From positions 487,818 to 551,817 of the forward strand of contig NZ_VFIO01000003.1 of NCBI RefSeq assembly GCF_007858365.1: 64,000 nt of DNA. The letters are read 5' to 3'. Each line of letters starts with the position of its first letter. Positions within the stretch are counted from its first letter, which is position 1. The translations under genes and the position numbers were made by a program. This DNA is from Pseudomonas saxonica (GTDB taxonomy: Bacteria; Pseudomonadota; Gammaproteobacteria; Pseudomonadales; Pseudomonadaceae). The notes under the pieces were generated by a model that was not told where the DNA came from, ran no database searches, and saw only the letters and a program-made list of their open reading frames with translations. Of this stretch, positions 37,655 through 44,136 are shown piece by piece.

Positions 37655-37822
37655 TCAGTGTTTTTTATCACCGCATTTGCAACTGCTCGACATCGCACAG
37701 CCCTGCCCCTTGGAGTGATGATCGGCGCAGGCCTCACAGCAATAATGTTTGCCCTCGCGCTCCACGCCGTTGGTGCCCACGCTGCAGTTACAGTCAGGGC
37801 AATCACAGGTATGTTCTTTCAT
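37655..37822 (-). CDS. Metallothionein (PmtA/BmtA-like)
   Basis: A 55-residue metal-binding protein, short and easily missed. It begins MKEHTCDCPDCNC after a perfect AAGGAG site and ends KCGDKKH. Ten cysteines (Cys6, 8, 11, 13, 28, 29, 32, 42, 48, 50) and five histidines match the bacterial SmtA/PmtA pattern, including the HYCCEACADHH core. It should bind Zn or Cd in a four-metal cluster. The gene has a hairpin (AAGCGACA-GGCG-TGTCGCTT, 37852-37871) in its leader about 30 bases upstream of the start. Confidence 0.95.
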   Translation of the reverse strand: MKEHTCDCPDCNCSVGTNGVEREGKHYCCEACADHHSKGQGCAMSSSCKCGDKKH

Positions 37823-37851
37823 GATGAACTCCTTGTTGTCAGGTCGTCACA

Positions 37852-37871
37852 AAGCGACAGGCGTGTCGCTT
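37852..37871 (-). promoter_or_regulatory. Inverted repeat in the metallothionein leader
   Basis: Perfect 8-bp arms around a 4-base loop, 30 bases upstream of the metallothionein start codon. It may be an operator or an mRNA leader hairpin; no metal-regulator family motif was recognised. Confidence 0.55.
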
Positions 37872-38010
37872 ATAGGCAATGACTTTAGCTGCCTCAGATG
37901 GGTTCAAACGGTCTACCCATCGGAAATCTCTGCGAATTGATTTAACGTGATCGCCAGCCTGTGCATTCGCTGACACTGGCCCACCCATAATCATAAAAAG
38001 AGGTTTCGTC

Positions 38011-39429
38011 ATGGCCGCTGAAATAGCAGACAGCCGTTCTGCCCGATTTGCACTGCGCTGCTCGAACTGGGCCGAGCGCTGGTTTCCCGACTCATGGGTT
38101 TTCGCTGCAGTCGCCGTGATCATGGTTGCGCTGGCTACGCTGGCAATGGGCGCTAAACCGACCGATGCCGCCATGGCGTTCGGCGACGGCTTCTGGAGCC
38201 TGATCCCCTTCACCATGCAAATGGCCTTTGTGGTCATCGGCGGCTATGTAGTCGCCAGTTCGCCACCCGCTGTCAAACTGATCGACAGGCTGGCGCGCGT
38301 GCCGAAAAACGGGCGACAGGCAGTGTGTTGGGTAGCCCTGATTTCAATGGTCGCCTCATTACTCAACTGGGGGCTTTCGCTGGTGTTTGGCGGTTTGCTG
38401 GTGCGGGCGCTGGCCCGGCGCACGAATCTGCGCATGGACTATCGCGCCGCCGGAGCAGCGGCTTATTTAGGGCTGGGAGCGGTTTGGGCCTTGGGCTTAT
38501 CGTCTTCTGCGGCGCAATTGCAAGCTAACCCGGCCAGCCTGCCGCCGTCGATTCTGGCGATTACCGGCGTGATCCCATTCACTGAAACCATCTTTCTCTG
38601 GCAGTCCGGCGTATTACTGGCGGCCTTGGTAGTGGTTTCACTGATCGTCGCCTATGCAACGGCGCCTGGCCCGGAATCAGCCCGTGATGCAGCGGCTTGC
38701 GGCATTGACCCCAGTTTCAGCCTGCCAAAACTGCCGCCCCGCACGCGCCCAGGGGAGTGGTTGGAATACAGCCCCTTGCTGACAATTTTGCTGGTGCTGC
38801 TGGCCGCTGGTTGGTTGTTTCATGAGTTTTCCACCAAACCGGCCATCAGCGCCATTTCGGGTCTCAACACCTACAACTTTTTATTTTTGATGCTGGGCGC
38901 GCTGCTTCACTGGCGCCCGCGCAGTTTTCTGAATGCCGTCGCCAGCGCCGTTCCGACCACCACCGGAGTGATGATCCAGTTCCCGCTCTACGGTTCAATT
39001 GCAGCGTTGATGACCGTGGTCAAAGGCTCGGAAGGGCAAACCCTGGCGCATCACATCTCGACATTCTTTGTGCAGATTGCATCCCACGATACCTACGCGC
39101 TGTTGATGGGCGTGTATTCGGCGATTCTGGGGTTTTTCATCCCGTCGGGTGGCGGCAAATGGATTATTGAAGCCCCGTACGTCATGCAAGTGGCCAATGA
39201 TCTGAAATACCACTTGGGCTGGGCTGTGCAGATTTACAACGCCGCCGAGGCGTTGCCGAACCTGATCAACCCTTTTTACATGCTGCCGCTGCTGGGCGTA
39301 CTGGGGCTGAAGGCCCGAGATTTGATCGGCTTTTCGTTTGTGCAGTTGCTGGTGCACACGCCGCTGGTGCTGTTTTTGCTGTGGGCGCTGGGCACGACAC
39401 TGGCTTATGTGCCGCCGGTGATGCCGTAA
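38011..39429 (+). CDS. atoE: Short-chain fatty acid transporter (AtoE family)
   Basis: A 472-residue membrane protein with about 12 hydrophobic segments, preceded by AAAGAGG. Typical AtoE stretches are present: ERWFPDSWVFAAVAVIMV at the start, SLLNWGLSLVFGGLLVRAL and FFIPSGGGKWIIEAPYV. AtoE imports acetoacetate or butyrate. No atoDAB or regulator genes lie nearby, so the gene stands alone and the substrate is assigned by family only. Confidence 0.9.
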   Translation: MAAEIADSRSARFALRCSNWAERWFPDSWVFAAVAVIMVALATLAMGAKPTDAAMAFGDGFWSLIPFTMQMAFVVIGGYVVASSPPAVKLIDRLARVPKNGRQAVCWVALISMVASLLNWGLSLVFGGLLVRALARRTNLRMDYRAAGAAAYLGLGAVWALGLSSSAAQLQANPASLPPSILAITGVIPFTETIFLWQSGVLLAALVVVSLIVAYATAPGPESARDAAACGIDPSFSLPKLPPRTRPGEWLEYSPLLTILLVLLAAGWLFHEFSTKPAISAISGLNTYNFLFLMLGALLHWRPRSFLNAVASAVPTTTGVMIQFPLYGSIAALMTVVKGSEGQTLAHHISTFFVQIASHDTYALLMGVYSAILGFFIPSGGGKWIIEAPYVMQVANDLKYHLGWAVQIYNAAEALPNLINPFYMLPLLGVLGLKARDLIGFSFVQLLVHTPLVLFLLWALGTTLAYVPPVMP

Positions 39430-39432
39430 AAG

Positions 39433-39513
39433 CCCCTCACCCTAGCCCTCTCCCGGAGGGAGAGGGGACTTAAAGCAAAAGCAGATCAAGCACCCTCTCC
39501 CTTTGGGAGAGGG
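39433..39513. repeat. Paired CCCTCTCCC hairpin repeat between convergent genes (copy 1)
   Basis: Two stems with identical arms CCCTCTCCC/GGGAGAGGG at 39446-39466 and 39493-39513 are joined by AGCAAAAGCAGAT. The left part reads CCCCTCACCCTAG before the stem. A related element with the same AGCAAAAGCAGAT flank lies 1.3 kb away (40731-40800). Each sits in a tail-to-tail gene gap and may act as a two-way terminator. Confidence 0.85.
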
Positions 39514-39520
39514 CAGGCGA

Positions 39521-40165
39521 TTAAACCGCCCCAGCCGGGCGCAAACGGTACTGCGGCGGCAATTGATCCAAACCACTGATGGTGGTGTTCAGGCTTTTCC
39601 AGCGGCCATCCTTGATCCCGTAAATACAGCCATGAACCGACAGGCTCTGCCCACGGTGCCAGGCGTTTTGCACAATGTTGGTATGCCCGACATTAGCCAC
39701 TTGCTGGATCACATTGAGTTCACACAAGCGATCGACGCGCTCTTCTTCTGTCGGCAACTGCGCCAGCACCTCGCGGTTTTCGTAATACAGGTCGCGGATT
39801 GAGCGCAGCCAGCCGTCAATCAACCCCATCTGCTGGTCTTGCATGGACGCCCGCACCCCGCCACAGCCGTAGTGGCCGGTGACCAGAATATGTTTGACCT
39901 TTAAAACATCCACTGCGTACTGGATCACAGACAGGCAATTGAGGTCGGTGTGCAGCACCACGTTGGCTACATTGCGGTGCACAAACAGGTCACCGGGTAA
40001 CATGCCCACGATCTCGTTGGCGGGTACACGGGCATCAGAGCAACCAATCCAGAGGTATTCCGGCGTTTGCTGGCGGGCCAGTTTGGCGAAGAAGTCGGGA
40101 TCTTCCTGCTTGATTGCATCGGCCCAGCGCTCGTTGTTATCGATCAGATCTTGTAGTTCATTCAT
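39521..40165 (-). CDS. can: Beta-class carbonic anhydrase
   Basis: A 214-residue enzyme converting CO2 to bicarbonate. ATG at 40165 is preferred to a TTG five codons upstream, as it gives the family start MNELQDLIDNN. Zinc ligands are visible in GCSDARVPANE (Cys plus the Asp-Arg dyad) and GHYGCGGVRA (His and Cys). It supplies bicarbonate for carboxylases. Single leftward gene. Confidence 0.95.
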   Translation of the reverse strand: MNELQDLIDNNERWADAIKQEDPDFFAKLARQQTPEYLWIGCSDARVPANEIVGMLPGDLFVHRNVANVVLHTDLNCLSVIQYAVDVLKVKHILVTGHYGCGGVRASMQDQQMGLIDGWLRSIRDLYYENREVLAQLPTEEERVDRLCELNVIQQVANVGHTNIVQNAWHRGQSLSVHGCIYGIKDGRWKSLNTTISGLDQLPPQYRLRPAGAV

Positions 40166-40318
40166 CGGGTCAGGTCTCAAGAGTTGATGCGCAGTTTGGA
40201 CAGCTTACCGGCGATTGGGGTCACGCAGGCACAGGGTTAATCGGGTAATCCACCGGGTGGAATTTTGAAGCGTAGCTATAGTCCATCCTATTGAGATTTC
40301 ACTTCAGGAGCATTTGAC

Positions 40319-40729
40319 ATGACTGTTTCACGTCGCCCGTTCGGAGCACCGCAACCAGCACCCATTGATGATATTGAAGATGAAATGGGCTCGGTAGAGC
40401 CACTCGACTTTGATGATGAAGAGACCCACGAGCCCATCAGCGACTTGTTCACCGATGAAGAGCGCAATCGTCATATGGCCGGCCAGCCCTCGCGCAGAGC
40501 AGGCCTGAGCGGTGCTGCTTTGCCGGGTGACGACCTCAACGACGATGACCTTGAGCCGGAAATGTTAATCCGCGAAGACGGCGCCCGTGATGCCAAAGAG
40601 GCGGCTGAAGGCGACGATGAAGCCGCCGACTGGGAGCTGAGCGTGGTGGATGAAGATGACATAGGCGCCGGTAAAGGGCTGGATGAAGCGGAATTGGCGG
40701 AAATTGATCCAGTGGGGCGCAAGCGCTAG
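40319..40729 (+). CDS. Acidic conserved pseudomonad protein of unknown function
   Basis: A 136-residue soluble protein, strongly acidic (runs such as DDIEDEMGS, GDDLNDDDLEPE, DEDDIGAG) with a short basic end. A CAGGAG site precedes the ATG. Low complexity suggests a largely disordered protein. Similar genes are sometimes labelled serine kinase/phosphatase, but I see no catalytic motif to support that. Confidence 0.7.
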   Translation: MTVSRRPFGAPQPAPIDDIEDEMGSVEPLDFDDEETHEPISDLFTDEERNRHMAGQPSRRAGLSGAALPGDDLNDDDLEPEMLIREDGARDAKEAAEGDDEAADWELSVVDEDDIGAGKGLDEAELAEIDPVGRKR

Positions 40730-40730
40730 A

Positions 40731-40800
40731 AGCAAAAGCAGATTTTCCTTACGCCATCAATCAAGCCCCCTCTCCCTCAGGGAGAGGGCTGGGGTGAGGG
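40731..40800. repeat. CCCTCTCCC hairpin repeat between convergent genes (copy 2)
   Basis: Begins with AGCAAAAGCAGAT right after the acidic gene stop, followed by a stem CCCTCTCCC-TCA-GGGAGAGGG (40768-40788) and the tail CTGGGGTGAGGG. The tail is the inverted form of the left end of copy 1 at 39433. Confidence 0.85.
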
Positions 40801-40812
40801 CAGCGGCGAATA

Positions 40813-41265
40813 TCAATCCACCAACGTACACGCCATCACCACCGCGTCTTCACGCCCACCCACCGCCGGGTAGTAATCGCGACGACGGCCGATTTCATTG
40901 AAACCATAACGCTCATACAACTTGAACGCGGCGGTATTGCTGTCGCGCAGTTCGAGGAAGCACTCTCGGGCCTCGTGTTTGTAAGCAATCGACATCAAGT
41001 GCTCAAGTAACTTCAGCCCCAGGCCACGGCCCTGACTTTCCGGCTTGACCGTGATGTTCAGCAAGTGAGCTTCATCCAGAATGATTTGCACCACCCCATG
41101 ACCCACTTGCTGTTCACCCTCAAACATCAACCAGATCTGATACTTGCCCAGGCCGTCTAGAAAAATCCCGCGTGTCCAGGGATGACTGAAAGCCGCATAT
41201 TCAATTTTCAAAACGGCATCGAGATCCGCTTCAGTCATCGGACGAAAAGTTACAGCATCACTCAT
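40813..41265 (-). CDS. rimI: Ribosomal protein S18 alanine N-acetyltransferase
   Basis: A 150-residue GNAT acetyltransferase. The acetyl-CoA loop QGRGLGLKLLEHL and the C-terminal FKLYERYGFNEIGRRRDYYP block are RimI hallmarks. It acetylates the N-terminal Ala of S18. It overlaps the end of the upstream probable holD gene by 8 bases, as in other pseudomonads; rimI also follows holD in E. coli. Confidence 0.95.
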   Translation of the reverse strand: MSDAVTFRPMTEADLDAVLKIEYAAFSHPWTRGIFLDGLGKYQIWLMFEGEQQVGHGVVQIILDEAHLLNITVKPESQGRGLGLKLLEHLMSIAYKHEARECFLELRDSNTAAFKLYERYGFNEIGRRRDYYPAVGGREDAVVMACTLVD

Positions 41266-42031
41266 TACTTGGTTTCCAGCGCGCCATCAGCCGGCGCATG
41301 GCTTGCCACACATCGGCTTTGCGGTGTGGCTCCTCCATTAACAATTCCAGACCCGGCAGCGCCCACGCGCAACCCAGCCCTTCGATTTCAAGCTCGCGAT
41401 TGAACGCTTCAGCATTCTCTTGGCCAGCAAAACGCACGGCAGGCAAACCGATCAGCCAGACACAGGCGCACTCAGCTTCTTCCAGACGCGCCATTAAAAA
41501 GCCCTGCACAAACTCGCGTGCCGCGTCCGGCCCCTGATCAACGTTGCCACGTCGCAGTAATGGCCAGCGTATCGGCTCGCCAATGATCTGCGGGCTGTCG
41601 GGCAAGCCCGCAGCACGCAACATGTCTTTCAATAACAAGTAGGCCGGGTCGCGGCTCTGGAAGGCGCTCCCTGTGGGTAACTCCACCAGGATAAAGCAGC
41701 GTCCGGCACGCAGAAGTTGCAAGGCAAAACGTGGCGCCGGCACTTGCACCACCTTGGCCACCGCAGGCGTCGACTCACCCTCAACCACAGGCTTGCTCGC
41801 CGTGCGTGGCATAACCGATGGCCTGGGCACTTCAATTTTAGGGCGCTCGGCGGATTTGGCCTGCGCAATCACTGGCCTGACCACAGGCTCAGCAACCACT
41901 GGCGCGGCAGGCTCTTCAGGGAGCACCAGCAGTTCAGGCCGCGACGGCGCGGCGAACGGCAATTCAGTGCGCGGTAACCAACTGACCACTTGCATGGCAG
42001 TCAAGTAGGCGCGGCGGCGGGACTCGTTCAA
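41258..42031 (-). CDS. holD: Probable DNA polymerase III psi subunit (pseudomonad HolD type)
   Basis: A protein of about 257 residues if it starts at the TTG of 42031 (giving NESRRRAYLTAMQVVSWLPR); an in-frame start at 42112 would add 27 residues. N-terminal helix, Pro/Ala-rich linker (about 45-110), then a folded C-terminal domain with CFILVELP and LLKDMLRAAGLP. P. aeruginosa PA4679, next to rimI, has been described as the cryptic psi subunit of the clamp loader, and this gene has the same place and N-terminal motif. Automatic annotation often calls it TonB because of the Pro-rich linker, but it has no membrane anchor. Confidence 0.7.
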   Translation of the reverse strand: MNESRRRAYLTAMQVVSWLPRTELPFAAPSRPELLVLPEEPAAPVVAEPVVRPVIAQAKSAERPKIEVPRPSVMPRTASKPVVEGESTPAVAKVVQVPAPRFALQLLRAGRCFILVELPTGSAFQSRDPAYLLLKDMLRAAGLPDSPQIIGEPIRWPLLRRGNVDQGPDAAREFVQGFLMARLEEAECACVWLIGLPAVRFAGQENAEAFNRELEIEGLGCAWALPGLELLMEEPHRKADVWQAMRRLMARWKPSNE

Positions 42032-42046
42032 CAAGGGTCGGCCATC

Positions 42047-42055
42047 TGTGGATAA
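42047..42055 (-). other. Perfect DnaA-box match at the holD start region
   Basis: TGTGGATAA on the plus strand is TTATCCACA on the minus strand, the strict DnaA box, about 16 bases upstream of the proposed holD start. It lies in the gap or 5' end between holD and the divergent mks operon. Confidence 0.4.
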
Positions 42056-42212
42056 GTAAAGAGCCGCGATTCTACCGCCCTTCTGCCCTTCTCGCCCGCA
42101 GTTGATGGCCAAACGGCTAATTGACTGCTCACGCCTCTGATCACCAAGGGATGACTCAACCCTGCGTTGCAGTACAATCGCTGCCTTTCATTGCCAATCG
42201 ACCGGCCTTCCC

Positions 42213-43490
42213 ATGATCGAACCCAAGCGCGTTTTACGTGCCCTTGCCGAACACTGGGCCCTTCTTGAGCCTCTGTGCGAACACTTCGACCAAGGCACGC
42301 TGAGCCTCAGCGAGCTGCGCCTGCAACTGGCGGCACATCAGCTGGACAGCACACCGCAAGACATCACCCATGTACTCGACAGCTGGATCCGCCTGGACAT
42401 TCTGGTGCCGGTCGCGAAAAGCCCGAACCGCTTCGAGCTGAATGCGCAAATTCATGACTTTCTGGCCTATCTGCGCCGTGAACACCGTCTGGGTCTGTGC
42501 CTTGAAATTGAAGCCTACCTGCGCCATCTGGAGCGCTTGGCCGGTTATATCCAGGACGCGTTCGACATCCGTGACGGCAACGACCTGGCGCGCCAGCTGC
42601 GTTTGTTGGATATGCGCGTACGCGATGTTTTAAAGAAACTCGCTAACGATGAGCAGGCACTGGTCGCCGTGGCTGAACGGGCCAAAACCAGCGACCGGCA
42701 GATCCCTTTGCGCCAGCGCTATGCCGAAGTGTTGGCCACGTGGGACGAATACGTCGAACCGATGATCCAGTTGGTCAATGCCGACGGCGCCTTCGAACAA
42801 GGCGTGCGCAAGGTTGAAAACGTGCTGTTGCGCATGCTCAGCGAGCAGCAACGTCTGGGTCATCTGGTGGACGATGACATGCTGTTGCGCACCCACGCAC
42901 GCATTCTCGAAATGCAAACCAGCGCCCAATTGACCTTGCGCCATGCCCGAGAACTGCTGCTGCCGTTGCGCGAAGAAGCGCGCCGACACAACGCCGTCAC
43001 ACGCGGCGCAGCACTGGCGCTGGCGGCGATTCGGCGCAAAGGCCTGGACGCCGTGCCCCAAGCTGCCATGCCGATGTTTACGCGCCCGCAAAGCACTTTT
43101 TTGGGCAGCGCCAGCCAGGTCGAAGCCTATGTGTACGCGCTGGCGCGCTTCGAGCCCAAGCCGGCACGCTTTCCCAAGGCCCACAAAACGCAGAAAGGCG
43201 AAGCGCCCAAGGCCCCGCGCACGGTCAAGGAAATGCTCGACCGTTGCAGCGATGCCCTGCCCATGCCGGACTTGATGGGCTGGTTGCTGACTCAGGAACC
43301 CGACGGCGATACCGACGAATTGCTCTATTGGTTCTCGCGCCTGTCGCGAGAAAAACGCTTCGTGCGCGAACGCCTTGAGCGTCGCGACTATCACACCCAC
43401 GAACATCGGGTCAGCCTGCGCTCCTTCGCCCTGCTTTCACGCAGCGAAGACGCGACCGAACCTTCTGCGAGCCCTGTCCATGCATCTTGA
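42213..43490 (+). CDS. mksF: MksF, kleisin of the MksBEF condensin
   Basis: A 425-residue protein, first gene of the rightward three-gene operon. Kleisins bridge the SMC heads; the protein is helical throughout, with an N-terminal winged-helix-like region (PKRVLRALAEHWALLEPL) and a C-terminal helical end. Assignment rests on the conserved mksF-mksE-mksB order and size (P. aeruginosa PA4684-4686). The last 11 bases overlap mksE. Confidence 0.88.
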   Translation: MIEPKRVLRALAEHWALLEPLCEHFDQGTLSLSELRLQLAAHQLDSTPQDITHVLDSWIRLDILVPVAKSPNRFELNAQIHDFLAYLRREHRLGLCLEIEAYLRHLERLAGYIQDAFDIRDGNDLARQLRLLDMRVRDVLKKLANDEQALVAVAERAKTSDRQIPLRQRYAEVLATWDEYVEPMIQLVNADGAFEQGVRKVENVLLRMLSEQQRLGHLVDDDMLLRTHARILEMQTSAQLTLRHARELLLPLREEARRHNAVTRGAALALAAIRRKGLDAVPQAAMPMFTRPQSTFLGSASQVEAYVYALARFEPKPARFPKAHKTQKGEAPKAPRTVKEMLDRCSDALPMPDLMGWLLTQEPDGDTDELLYWFSRLSREKRFVRERLERRDYHTHEHRVSLRSFALLSRSEDATEPSASPVHAS

Positions 43491-44136
43491 TCTTTCTGAA
43501 CTGTCCCATCTGGCGCCGATTTTTCGTGAGTTGTTCAAGGGTTACCACGTCAGCCGTCGCGACCCGGAGCTGTACGCACAATTGTCGAATTTCCAGGATC
43601 AATACCGAGCCTTGTTCAAGGCACTGGGTTTTGAGTTGGTCTGTGATACCCGCGGCTTCTATTACTTCGTGCCTGACACCGCCACCGCGCAGGTCAACAA
43701 GACCGCGCAACGTCTGGCGCTGTTCACCTTCATCATCGTCGAGCATCTGGCCGATCAGGGCCGCGACCCGATTGCCGTGCTCGATGGCGGGAGCCTGGGC
43801 CGTGACGAACTGCCCGCGCTGCTGGAAAAATACCGGGACCTGTTCGTGCAGGCTGAAGTCACCACTCAGGACGAGCTGGAAGAAAAGATCATGCGCCGCA
43901 TGACCCAACTCGGCTTCGCAAACGAAGAAAACGGCATCTACCGCTTTCTGCCGCCGATGCACCGCTTTCTCGATGTGTGCCTTTCGGTGCAGCAAGACCG
44001 TGACCTGGCCGCCAGCCTGCACAGCATTTTGCCGCTACCGACGCCGGTGTTGATCGATGATGACGCCGCCGATGAAGACGAAGAAGCCGCATTGGCCCGC
44101 GCCATCGCAGCCGAGCAAGAGGAGATGGACGCATGA
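43480..44136 (+). CDS. mksE: MksE, accessory subunit of the MksBEF condensin
   Basis: A 218-residue protein. ATG at 43480, overlapping the mksF end by 11 bases, gives the family start MHLDLSELSHLAPIF; the longer open frame inside mksF is not used. It forms winged-helix dimers that bind kleisin in related systems. The acidic end (DDDAADEDEEAALARA) is notable. Its stop overlaps the mksB start by 4 bases. Confidence 0.9.
   Translation: MHLDLSELSHLAPIFRELFKGYHVSRRDPELYAQLSNFQDQYRALFKALGFELVCDTRGFYYFVPDTATAQVNKTAQRLALFTFIIVEHLADQGRDPIAVLDGGSLGRDELPALLEKYRDLFVQAEVTTQDELEEKIMRRMTQLGFANEENGIYRFLPPMHRFLDVCLSVQQDRDLAASLHSILPLPTPVLIDDDAADEDEEAALARAIAAEQEEMDA

Noticed and set aside
39433..40800. CRISPR-like array from the repeated CCCTCTCCC units
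   Set aside because: Only three stems in two places, irregular spacing and no cas genes; they are intergenic hairpin repeats.
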